From Byssothecium circinans (Eukaryota; Ascomycota; Dothideomycetes; Pleosporales; Massarinaceae), in assembly GCA_010015675.1 (NCBI GenBank), contig ML976999.1, positions 191,537 through 237,310 of the forward strand: a stretch of 45,774 bases of DNA, in the 5' to 3' direction. Positions 21,892 through 31,907 of the stretch are shown piece by piece. The stretch's first letter is position 1. Each line of letters opens with the position of its first letter. Under the pieces are notes generated by a model. That model did not search any database, was not told the DNA's origin, and saw only the letters and a list, made by a program, of their open reading frames with translations. A program made the translations under genes and the position numbers.

Positions 21892-22304
21892 CTCAAGATC
21901 TCAGGTAACATCCTCGTCCTCGGCTTCCAAGGGCTGATCGCAGAGGCGCAGGTGTTTGCGGAAAAGACGGGGCTGGGCACGGCGCGCATGCAAGACTTCA
22001 TCGGCACCATGTTCGGCCCTGTCCTCGAGAGCTACTCCAAGCGCATCACATCTAGCGCCTGGGCCCCGCCGCTAGGTCAGCCTCCGGGATTTGCCGTCAG
22101 TCTAGCTTCCAAGGACGCGAGCCACGCCTTGGCTATTGCGGCGGAAAAGGGATGCCCGCTGCCTACGCTCGCGACGGCGCTGACCGCTTGACTAAGGCTA
22201 GGGAGGTTGCTGGAGACGAGCTGGATAGCACGGCTGTGTACGGCGCTGCGAGGTTGGAGGCGGGGTTGCCGTTTTGGAGCGAGAATAGCAGGCAGGGTAA
22301 TTGA
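21892..22304 (+). pseudogene. 3-hydroxyisobutyrate-dehydrogenase-like C-terminal fragment
   Basis: Reads LKISGNILVLGFQGLIAEAQ, then FAEKTGLGTARMQDFI, PGFAVSLASKDASHALAIA and PLPTLATALTA, the helical NAD_binding_11 domain of beta-hydroxyacid dehydrogenases (conserved K-x-x-x-N and the PGF..L..KD segment). After a one-base shift near 22187 it continues DRLTKAREVAGDELDSTAVY to a stop at 22302. The Rossmann NAD-binding half is absent upstream. It lies about 180 bp behind the broken transporter on the same strand, so the two may be remains of one small catabolic cluster (inference). Confidence 0.72.
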
Positions 22305-22328
22305 TCGGGAATTTTTGCCCCAAGGGAC

Positions 22329-22345
22329 GGGGGGGGGGGGGGGGG
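22329..22345 (+). repeat. Poly-G tract, 17 G
   Basis: Uninterrupted G run just downstream of the dehydrogenase relic. Length is unreliable in any assembly. Confidence 0.9.
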
Positions 22346-24806
22346 TGAACTCGAAGAACAAAATGGAGTGCAAATCGAAGAAAAAAAACGACCAACTAAT
22401 GTTATAATATCTTGCACATACATATTTACAGTGTTGTTTGAGGAAGTATCAACTAATCTGGAATCCATCCAATCACCATCCAGCCAGCTACAAACAGCGT
22501 GCGATCAATAACACCATCCGTCCCGTCGTCGTGATGCTTAGGCTTTGAAATTTTTCAAGTGCCGAGTCGTCAACTAGCCCCCATGAGAAAGCACTGTTGT
22601 GCAAAAACAAATCCCATCCATGAACCGCATTACTTCGCATCTAATTGGTACCTATACCTCCCCACCAACTTAAATCCAGTCCAAAAACCGTCCACAGATC
22701 TCGAAATCAGCGGCCTACTTGCCTTGACACGGAAAACCGATGATCTATACCCTATACTTTACACACTGAAATACCAGCAGATGCCAGCGTAGGAGATAGC
22801 GCTACCGTGAAGCTTATTTTTTTCATGGCATAAAAAGAAACAGGGTGATGGCGACTCTTGACTCTCTCTCTTCTTGGGTGTCCTATGCGCTAGCTCTCAC
22901 CGCAAAGAAGGCAACTTCCTACTAATTGTTTACTTTACTTCATATACACTTACAGTCTTCCTCTTCTTGTTGCAATACAGGGTCGAACTAATGCATCTCT
23001 ACGCGATATTGAGGGATGCGGGACTGCCGTACGTTAGCACTTGCTTTAGCAGGCCCTTACTCGATTAGCAATGTGGTAATAAGGGACTTTTGATGGCTTG
23101 ATTATACACGACGTACTCAGTATTATACGCTCCTAAAATTATCTGAGTTCACATAGTACATCGCCTGCGCTCTCGAAAATGGCCTTGGTTAACGTGGCAA
23201 TCGGGGGTTTTCCTCCAGTTGAGTTTCATTGGCTTCTAGACCATGCTTATAGATTCCAGCCGTGCGGATAGTCATGATCTTGTAAATCTTCGAGTTGGTG
23301 AAGACAAGATGGTTGAGATACAGGTCACTGTTGCAATGGACTCGGAACGAACAGCACCGTTAAAGCAGAGTTGAATAACGTCACATTGATAAAAACTGCA
23401 CACCGACGCTAGTTGTGGGGAACAAGACGCCTCTAAACCACAAAAAGAGAAGAGAAGAAAACGTACAACCAAAGAGCGGCGGAAAAAGCAAGCGCAAACC
23501 GTCACAGGATAGAGTAGCACGAAGAAATGCACGTGCCAGAATTCTCGCGAAAACGTCCCGCAAATTCGACTTCATCAAGCTCTGGACGATGGACCGAAAA
23601 CTCTCCCCTAATGATTCCGCTGCTTAACACAACATCTCTTCCCCTACGTCCCAGGAACCTTTTCAATCCCACTCTATCTCTATCCAGTAGCAGGGCAGCC
23701 GTCTCATATCCAACTTCAAATCCTCCATGACTCCCTCGGTTTTTCTCTACTCTGGACAAAACCATCTCGCTACTGCCCGCTTCCCATCGCACCAGGCGCC
23801 GTTCATTTCCATTGCGGAGTAGAAAAACCCCTTGTGGCGGACGCGTACTAACAAACCTACGCCAACAGCCAGCAAACAGACAGAGATCCCATCAAGCGCA
23901 GAACCCATCGTTGAAGTGGCCCTCTTGAGAAACCACGGAGAGGGTATTAGAAACTCCCCAGTATCGCAATGATTAATGTGGCGCTGGGTCCATTGCACTT
24001 ATAACGGCGGATTTGTAGGTCTCGGGCGAATAGCCAGGGCAGGAGGTTAGTTTGGAGCGGAGTCAGGTAGGTGCTCTGAAGATTTGGATTTATTCGGTTT
24101 TGCGAGATGCGAGATTGGTGTGTTAGAGTGGGAAGGCGTGGAAATCGGGGTTAATTCACTATGCGGGAACTAGGAATAGCACTTCATCCAAGTACTTCGC
24201 CTCATTTGGATGGTTTTTTCTCATCAAAGTTTTGCATTCTTATTCGTCCGCACGATTTGAGATCTTCACTTCCAAAATGCGCAAACACTCGTCCTTGTGT
24301 GCATTTTGCCTTTCGGCTGCTCGTTCGTGTTCGCAAATTCTACAGCAACGCTTTTTTTTCTATAAAATGTACGACGATTTGGGATTACAGTGCAGTGAAA
24401 TAGAAATATTCGGGCATCTTTTCTTGCGTTTTGACTTCTCTTTCCCCAATAGCATTGAAAGAGGTGGCTAGGAGTTTGCATTCGCAAAGCCATGGCCAGT
24501 AACAGTGATCCATATAAGTATGAACGCATTTCGCTCATGATCACGTTTTCACAAAATCACATACTCGGAGTTGAAACTGGTTTGATTCTATAGGTGGCTC
24601 GTCGAGCCAGAAGTGGAGTCGATACGTCAGCAAGTCCCCAACAGAAACTTTGGAAGACAAAAAATTTCACAAAGCTATTTAACGAACAACTAATTCCACG
24701 TAGCCCTCTCACCTTACTTTGAGCTATATAAACTCAAAATCTTTCCCTGAAAGCCCCCACCTCGCGAAAGGTTATCCTGCTGAATCATACCAAACCTTCC
24801 ATAAAA
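22346..24806. other. Intergenic, no supported gene
   Basis: Almost 2.5 kb without a gene I can support. A minus-strand frame at 23747-23998 has a short hydrophobic segment and a VxMNGAW-like ending, but no start or splice context convinces me. The rest shows only short shadow frames. Confidence 0.4.
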
Positions 24807-26193
24807 ATGGGCCCCGCCGCCTGCATGTTCCTATTTAAACCCCCTCCCCCAGTCGCCCTCCATTTCCCGCTGTTGGACAGTAGAGACCCGAGAGCAAGTG
24901 ATGAGAAAGTGATAAATAGTGTGTGGAGCGGTGAAGCTCAGGAGAGGCGACCACATAGGCAGGGGCCGACGCTAGACCGGAACGGTACTGAACCGTCCGG
25001 GACAGTCAAGTACTGTTCAGTCCAACACCCGCCCGACCTCTCCAACGTCAGAAAGTGGATATCCAGCTCAGCGCGCAAGATCGCCGACCTCCCCTCCCGC
25101 CACAAACGCAATCGAGCAGCAAAGAAAGCACTGAACATCCGTGCTCAGCACCACCATCAAGCCAACCACATCCAAAGCCAAGCACAAAATCAGCTCTGCC
25201 GACTGCCCACCGAGTTAGTGCTGGAAGTATCTTCACTCCTCGACGACACCGATCTGCTGGCTTTGCGCAGCACCAGTCGACGATTATACGATGTGTTGTA
25301 CAAGGAACCCCAGGGTTGGGGAAGTGAGCGCATGTGTCCTGCACAGAGGGGGTTGTGGTATATTTCGCGGGTTAGTTGGGAGGAAAGTAGTAAGGAGCCC
25401 CTCACTTAAAATCCGTCCGAATGGTTCTCGAAGGGGATATACTAACTATGGCACAGTTCCAGATCCATCATCTCTCCCAAAGCTCCCTGTGTAGCCACTG
25501 CCACACACTCCACGACAAAGAGCTCTTTACCCTCTAGCAGCAGTTATAACCCCCGCGTACTCGAGCATGCAAGCGCGCTACGGGTCGTATGCGCATCTGT
25601 GAGCATCAAGCCTTAACATTTACCGAAATGCAGGAGTGGCAAAGAGGCCATAGTAGGTCGGAATTTATGTGCAGGGATCATGAGTGCGGGAGTGGGTTCA
25701 GTCCCGACCGTCCAGTACGTTAGCCTCCGCTCGAGTTTTTCCCGACTATAAACGACATCGTTCCAACTCACATGGACAGATGTAGTATCCTAGTGACCCG
25801 CAAACATACATCGTCCGAAGGGAATAGCCCATCCCGCAGATACGCACACCGCTCAACAACCTCACATACAGGCAAATCCGCGACGCACTTGTTGAAGCCA
25901 ATGGATACGTCTGTCCGCATACTCGCACTTCGTCGGAAGAATTCTTTAACCGGATATGCTTGGAGACTTTGTTAGAACCTATGAGATCGAAACCACCGCA
26001 TGTGAAACCGACGCGGAAGTGCACTGAGAAGATCTTGGAGAGCCGTGATTGTTGTCCTGCAGAGGGTTGCGAGACGAGGATCTCCCCGAGATTTGAGAAA
26101 GATTACGGCACGGGGTCTTATTTCGCCTGCAGGTGTGTGGGAAGATTAGAGAAAGCGTGTGATGCGAAATGGGTTGCTCAGTTGGAAGGGTAG
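24807..26193 (+). pseudogene. F-box protein gene, broken by frameshifts and stops
   Basis: The first 200 codons (24807-25409) are open and carry an F-box at about residues 130-168 (LCRLPTELVLEVSSLLDDTD, then LLALRSTSRRLYDVL), which would bind Skp1 in an SCF ubiquitin ligase. The frame then stops. Coding-like sequence resumes in another frame from 25421 with a Cys/His segment (SLCSHCHTLHD, RACKRATGRMRICEHQALTF) containing TAG and TAA codons, and in a third frame from about 25830 (LTYRQIRDALVEANGYVCPHT, then FFNRICLETLLEP) to a stop at 26193. This order, F-box, CxxC patch and Cys-rich tail, is common in fungal F-box proteins. An N-terminal product with only the F-box could still be made. Confidence 0.62.
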
Positions 26194-26242
26194 GAGCGTT
26201 TCTCCTTCCGCTAGCAAGAGCGTTAGAGACCGGTCTATGCTA

Positions 26243-26276
26243 ATTCCTGTACTGTTCCCCAATGATAGGACCTGAT
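26243..26276 (+). repeat. Inverted repeat arm, left
   Basis: 34 bp matching the reverse complement of 27769-27802 at 32 positions; both mismatches are C/T at CpG-or-TpG sites. The preceding 22 bp (26221-26242) also match the reverse complement of 27621-27642 at 20 of 22 positions. Confidence 0.9.
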
Positions 26277-26712
26277 AGAAATTCAGGGTGTTATAATCAC
26301 GTCTTCTTACATACATGTAACGTAACTGACCTGGAGCTGGGAATGTTATTAAGATGATGGAACAGCGCGAAGAGAAAGTGAAGATGGTGGGTTCAAAGAG
26401 TGTATAATGACTCGTCAACAACCAGGCGGAGCTTTGCAGTGTTTATCTTTCCAAAGGTAGGATATAATCTGTATGAAAAGTATGTCAATAAAAGGACCTG
26501 ATAGAAGTTTGGGTCTTATAATCATGTAGTACTCTTACATACACGTAACGGAACGGACCTAGAGCTAGGGGTGTTACTAAGATGACGGAATAGCGCGAAG
26601 AGAAAGTGAAGATGGTGGGTTCAAAGAGTGTATAACAACTTGTCAACAACCAGGCGGAGCATTGCAGTATCTATCTTTCCAAAGAAAGGATAGGATCCGT
26701 ATGAAAAGTATA
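26267..26712 (+). repeat. Tandem direct repeat, two copies of about 220 bp
   Basis: Copy 1 is 26267-26484 and copy 2 is 26493-26712, period 226 bp. Both begin AGGACCTGATAGAA and share long exact blocks such as AGCGCGAAGAGAAAGTGAAG and CAACAACCAGGCGGAGC. By eye they are about 85% alike, with most differences transitions. No open frame spans them. Confidence 0.92.
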
Positions 26713-26840
26713 TTGTGTATTAATCCATGAAGTCAACTAATATAATATTTATTCCCTCCAAACCCCCCAATTACCCCATTACCACACCAACTTGGAAACT
26801 GTGGAAAGCGTATCCAGACTTTCGACACACCGCCGTACGT

Positions 26841-27471
26841 CTACAACACCTCGCGCCTCTTGGCCGTCGACGATGCCGTCGGCTCCGCGTACCCGGGGGT
26901 CTTCTTCTTCGCCGCCGGCGCGGGAGGGGGAGGGGGACTGGAGGCGGGAGGCGGAGAATTGTCCTTCTCCAGCCGCGCGATCTTGGTCTAAAAACTCAAC
27001 GTTAACATTTTCGGAGACGGAATCAAATGATGTCAAATATCAACCTGGTGCGTTTCTCGATCGGCCTTTAGAGAGGCGATCTCGGACTATCTCGTGTCAA
27101 CTTATACTATGCCACTGCGAAAATTCGTGGGGTAATAACAGCCTGGTCCTCCACGAGTTTCTAATACGATTAGCCCACGTTCTGGGAAGACGAATTGGGG
27201 AGGGGCTTACTTTGAGCTCGGCATTCTCCTTCCCCAGCTCCCTGATGCGGTCCTATGCAGTGTAAACCAAGGTTAGAGGAAAAGAGATATTTAGAGGTCA
27301 AACGTCATGGTGGTGCATCGTGCCATTGAGAGCACGGATATCGCTCTTCGTGGTATCTATATCTCGGCCTTGGCGTTTATGCGTGAGGAATTGCATGATC
27401 ATCGCAAAAATGTTGAAAATGGTCGTCGACCATTGGTAAAAATACGGCGTGATATCGGCGCCGAGACCCAT
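26841..27471 (-). CDS. Small spliced coiled-coil protein, three exons
   Basis: No single open frame shows this gene. Minus-strand exons are 27304-27471, 27211-27252 and 26841-26987. Intron 1 (51 nt) has a CTAAC branch and TAG acceptor with a weak GTTTGA donor; intron 2 (223 nt) has GTAAGC and TTTTTAG. All junctions are phase 0, giving 118 residues. Exon 1 has a hydrophobic patch (FNIFAMIMQFL, about 19-29). Exon 2 (DRIRELGKENAELK) fused to exon 3 (TKIARLEKDN) places leucines exactly seven apart (REL, AEL, ARL), a heptad that exists only after splicing. The tail is Pro-rich then basic (PPPPPAPAAKKK), ending AKRREVL. There is no basic DNA-binding region before the zipper. Family unknown. Intron 2 is long for this window, so a missed micro-exon is possible. 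Confidence 0.58.
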
Positions 27472-28079
27472 TGTGTGTGTGTATTACTGAGTGACAGAAC
27501 TCTGGATGAGGTTTACGAGGATACAATCAACAGCAGAGGTTGGCATGAACGATGAAGCTGAAACATACATTTGGGAAGCTGTTGCCAAAAATTATCCCCG
27601 TGTTGGACTACTAAGGCAGGTAGCATATGCCGGTCTCTAACGTACCTGGCATATTCTTCATGTGCACTCGAAGACGGGGCGTGGTCGTGGTGCAGACAGG
27701 AAAGCTCGTGCCACAACGCACTTTCCATACATTCAAACAATGCTGGACTTCCGTTTCTGCAAATTTTCATCGGGTCCTATCATTGGGGAACGGTACAGGA
27801 ATAGTCACGATGTAAGAGGAGGATCATATTGATCTTCGCTAGCCTGTCAATGTATGACACACGCAACCGCGCCACAACCCACCCTCCACCCCGATTCAAT
27901 TCAATTCATTTCACAATTCCTCAAATGCCACGCCGACCGCACAGTTATTACTATCCCGCTCTATTACCAAGACATCGTAACGGGGAATATCCATATCATC
28001 AACCTTTTTAGACCATTAGGGAACCAAGAAAATGGCCCAGTGCTTGACACTCCTCACACTGGAGATAGAGAGAGGTTCT
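27472..28079. other. Spacer with right inverted-repeat arm
   Basis: Upstream region of the coiled-coil gene, with a short (AC)n just before its ATG, and the 3' side of the GPI-protein gene. Overlapping short open frames show no domain. Confidence 0.5.
27769..27802 (-). repeat. Inverted repeat arm, right
   Basis: Partner of 26243-26276. The arms enclose about 1.56 kb containing the tandem repeat and a small spliced gene. Flanking target duplications are not evident. Confidence 0.9.
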
Positions 28080-28755
28080 TTACAAGGCAGCGCCTAAGAC
28101 GGCGGCGATGGCGAGACCAACGGCACCGGCGGGGACCATGGACGCGACGGCAGCGCCGGAGGAGGTAGGCTTGGAGGTCTCGTGGGAGTGTGTTTCGGTA
28201 CCTAATGGCAAAAATAATAAGTTAGCAAAGCTTATCCAGGGTGATGTTGGTGGTTGTGCCATCAGCCAGCTTCTCGCAGTCACGAAATAATTGCAGTTCT
28301 ATTTTGCAGAACACATACCAGAGCTAGTGCTCGTCTTGGAGTCAGTGACAGTAGACGTAGCAGTCGTGCTGGCATTACCCGCCGTCGTGGTCGAAACCAC
28401 TGTAGTCGAGCCGTTGCCGGGGACCATGGTAGTGCCATTGACGACGAGGGCGGACGATGTGATGATAGCAGTCGAGTTGACGGAAGCCCACGAGGTTGCT
28501 GCCGGGGTGGTGACTGCCGGGGTAGTGTTGGCGTCGACACAGATGTCGCCGCCGTGGGTGCTCTTGCCGCAGGTCTGGAGGCCGGGGGTGCAGCAGGCAG
28601 CTGGGTTGTATGTTAGCAGTTGCGGAAATAGTGAGAATTAGGGAGACGGGGAACGTACTGCCGCAGATGGCGGTCGCGGTCGCGTCCTTGCATTCATGGG
28701 CGAAGGCGGCGACGGCGACAGCGCCGAGGACGAGAAGAGTGCGGAGGATGGCCAT
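28080..28755 (-). CDS. Small Cys-rich, Ser/Thr-rich GPI-anchored cell-wall protein
   Basis: Three exons on the minus strand: 28659-28755, 28319-28600 and 28080-28201. Introns of 58 and 117 nt start GTACGT and GTATGT and end CAG and TAG. The product is 166 residues. Residues 1-19 form a signal peptide (MAILRTLLVLGAVAVAAFA). Six cysteines fall within the next 35 residues (about 22, 31, 35, 36, 43, 53), followed by a Ser/Thr/Val-rich stalk with N-glycosylation sequons and a hydrophobic C-terminus (GAVGLAIAAVLGAAL) suited to GPI attachment. The Cys count is two short of a CFEM domain and I see no CFEM motif. Probably a structural or adhesive wall protein; exact family unknown. Confidence 0.77.
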
Positions 28756-30745
28756 TGCTTCTCAATTGACTCGGTTTTGTGTGGGAGGTTGATTTGCTTG
28801 ACGAAGGCGAGTGTATGTGAGAGTAATTGTAGAGAGCAGGGTTGGAGAGCGGGCGAAAGTTATACCAAGCGAGTGTGGGCGGAGTCACGGTGAGGCGGGG
28901 AAGAAAGACAGGCAAAGATGAATTTTGCACGGGGCGCGCGCTTTGTAGTACGCGTGCGGAAATAGAGGCCGGGTGTCGACGTGAATGCGTGGGAGCGTTT
29001 GTTGTTGGCCTGTTGCTGTTGTGGTTCTGTTTGCTGCGTAACACACATGCAGAGGCCCGTCCGGGAGGTCACAATGAGCGATTTTGCTGTCGTCGCACAT
29101 GGCAGAAGTGGAATGTGATACATTCTAGTTTGTTGTGTATATGGGCGGCAAATGGTGGCTGTTCTGTGGTGGTGGTGGTGGTGGTGGTGGTGGTGGTGAT
29201 AGGTCTTGCACCCGTCGTTGCAAGTGACTTGCTGTTGTGAGATTTGGCAGGGCTATGTACTTTGCATTGATTATCGCCGGACGCAATGATGCTGTGCAGA
29301 GGAGGAAATTAGATGCCATATGTCGTGTGTTATCTGGCTATTGACGTCTTGGCTCTGATCACGTGCCGGATGCACGCAGAGCGCGTGGTGGTGCTTCCCC
29401 GCATTCCAGAAGTACAGACTGTTCCTTCTCTTCAAGTGATACGACATAATTCGCCCTTTGATCCGAACGTATTTCGCGCCTACGCACTCCCACCATAGTA
29501 CCTCATCCTCTTTTCAATCGTAGGTAGCCTGCCCCAACGTCTGCCTGAGCTAGCTCTTCTCTTCACATCTCCATGTCTCAATCCACAAACAAGGAAACAA
29601 ACCCAACAACGACCCTGCCTTGGTTAACATCCTCTTGAAACCAGACGTGACCATTTAACATCTATTTCTTTCACCAACTCCAAAACCCGAGCGACCCGAA
29701 ATGATTATTTGCGAACGCGGTGTACCATTAATACACCAAGGTCGTCCAAATTTGCAATCCTTGCTACTGATACACGACCCGTTTTGCTCCCATAAAACCC
29801 TCAACATTCGAAACCTCGCATCATCCACAGAATTTCGCCGCGGATGACGTTCAAGCCGAAAATATCTCTTCCGAATGGGGTATGCTGTCAGGCGCGCAGG
29901 CCATATGGTCGTTGGGGCGGTATCTGGTGGAGAGTGTGTTGAGAGCTGAGGATCTCGTCATATGAGCGCCCGAAAAGGAAAGAAGATTGCAGGAGCGCAA
30001 GGCTGTGATTTCGAGGGATATGTTGGAAAGGCGATCGACTGGCCCTTATTCGCGCATGTTGGGCGCCTCTCATCTACGGCGGATGTCGTTCAACTGTGCA
30101 CCGCAAGCAAGCCGTGTCCGATATACACTGTTGTGCTCACCACCAACCCCGATGGACATCACCACCTTTTAGACCCAGTACGCCTTGTCGAAATTGCATA
30201 ATACCACGCATCCAGTTGCACAGTGGCGCAGATGGCGACGACATCAATACTTATGTCCACGCCTCGGCGGAGCACACAAGCACCCATTCAGGCAATAACA
30301 TGCACATATCGACATCTCCAGGCCAGCTCTCGCAAGCATATGCGCATCCGGGCTGAGCCGCTCTTTTGACGTTTGAACTAAGACTTTCGGGGGCTCGGGG
30401 CCTTGGCTGGTGGCGCTACTGTCACAGATCATCGGGGGATTTGTGAGACATGCATGCGCTGATTGGCTGCCCTTGCAGATGTGCGAGCGTTACCCTGGCG
30501 AGATATAAATGGTCCTTTGATACTTTATGCGCCCGTTTCCCCGTGCCATTTTGGATGACGATTTCACGTTCCTGCGGGTGATTGATATTCTCTGATCGGA
30601 TTGTTGTAACGACAACGGGTGGCGATTGACTCTTACACCCGATTCCTTCCCGTACAAGAACACGCGCGCACCACCGCAACGGAGAGAACGCGACTTATTG
30701 GGTTGCTATCGATTACGGACGCGTACACATGCACTGGTAGAAGAG
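28756..30745. promoter_or_regulatory. Divergent intergenic region, GPI protein (-) and TVP38 (+)
   Basis: Two kilobases with no gene I can support. It holds both promoters and a (GTG)11 repeat at 29166-29198. Open frames such as 28842-29240 run through the low-complexity tract and are artefacts. The TVP38 frame stays open back to 30626 without an ATG. Confidence 0.5.
29166..29198. repeat. (GTG)11 trinucleotide microsatellite
   Basis: 33 bp of perfect GTG repeats in the divergent intergenic region. Confidence 0.93.
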
Positions 30746-31907
30746 ATGGCAAACGACATTGAGATGGAACGGGTGAATGTAAGAGGCGGACCACCAGAAG
30801 AGACGGAATACCGACCCTTCAACTGGAAGAAATTCTTCTTTACGCCGAAATACATACGTGCGTCCTCTTCTCCGCTCATTCTGCCAGTACAATGACTGAC
30901 CTCCACCAGCATGGCATATCCTCAGTATAGGTATTGTTGTAGCCACTGTCCTCATCACAATAAAACACGATCAAGTCGTCGAAGTAAGTCACATTTGTCC
31001 CACCCCAACAAGGCTACATCTCTAATCAAATGTCTAGAAACTCCGTCCCTTTTCCGAAAAGCTCCGCGACCTACCCGCCGGATGGCTCATCCCCATCGTA
31101 ATCCTCTTCGTACTCTCGTTCCCACCGCTCTTCGGCCATGAAATCGTGGCGATTCTCTGTGGTGTGGTATGGGGCCTATGGATAGGCTTCGCCATCGTAG
31201 CAGCCGGCACCTTCCTCGGCGAAAGTACGTTGCACCTCCCCACTTTCCCCTTACCATCCTAACAATCCCCAGTCGGCACTTGGTACGCCTTCATGTACAC
31301 GCTCCGACGCCGCGCCGAAAAACTCGAACGCACAAACCTCAACTACGGCGCCCTCGCCCGCCTCACCCGCGACGGCGGTTTCTGGATCGTCCTCCTAATC
31401 CGCCTCTCCGCCGTACCGTCGCACTTCTCCACGGCCGTATTCAGCACCTGCAACGTCAAATTCTGGCACTTTTTCGTCGCCACTTTACTCTCGCTGCCCA
31501 AGCAAATCTTCCTCGTCTACCTCGGCGTGCTGCTCGTGCAACGCAGCGAATCGAACCTCGTGCAGAACATCATGTTCGGCATCGTCTTTGCCATCAGTTT
31601 GGTGCTCGGCGTATATATTTGGATTAAGATGAAGAAGATCAAAGCTGTGTTGATGGACGAGCAGAATAAGCGCAGGGAGAATCGGCTGAGGGAGGAGATG
31701 GAGATTCTGGATAAAGAGGCCGTGGAGAGGACGAGGCAGGAGGTTCCGGGTCCGCAGCCGAGTTGGGGGCTGGGAAGGGGGCAGGTGCAAAGAGAGTCGT
31801 GGAGGGATTATTACAATCAACAACAGCAACAGCAACAGCAAGAGCAAAGGTCGAATTGGCCTATGGTGGATCAACCGCCGCCGGCGCATGAGGGACGGCC
31901 GTTTTAA
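30746..31907 (+). CDS. tvp38: Tvp38/TMEM64-family Golgi membrane protein (VTT domain)
   Basis: Four exons: 30746-30857, 30910-30983, 31038-31224, 31273-31907, with introns of 52, 54 and 48 nt, all GT..AG. The product is 335 residues, close to yeast Tvp38 (337). Helices include WHILSIGIVVATVLITI (39-55) and GWLIPIVILFVLSF. The VTT core has FPPLFGHEIVAILCGVVWGL, then GFAIVAAGTFLGE, and RLSAVPSHFSTAVFSTC, followed by the C-terminal helix VQNIMFGIVFAISLVLGVY. The tail is coiled, charged and contains a short polyglutamine run. The family (with DedA and TMEM41B relatives) sits in Golgi/ER membranes and related members scramble phospholipids; a role in Golgi traffic is inferred. Intact. Confidence 0.92.

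Larger units (their letters stand above)
26194..26840. other. Repeat-filled spacer
   Basis: No gene on the plus strand. It holds the left arm of an inverted repeat and two direct copies of a 220-bp sequence, described separately. Confidence 0.6.

Noticed and set aside
27124..27161. Alternative third exon of the coiled-coil gene (reading KLVEDQ) inside intron 2
   Set aside because: It has no GT donor to continue, would end at a nearby TAG, and breaks the leucine heptad that direct joining makes.
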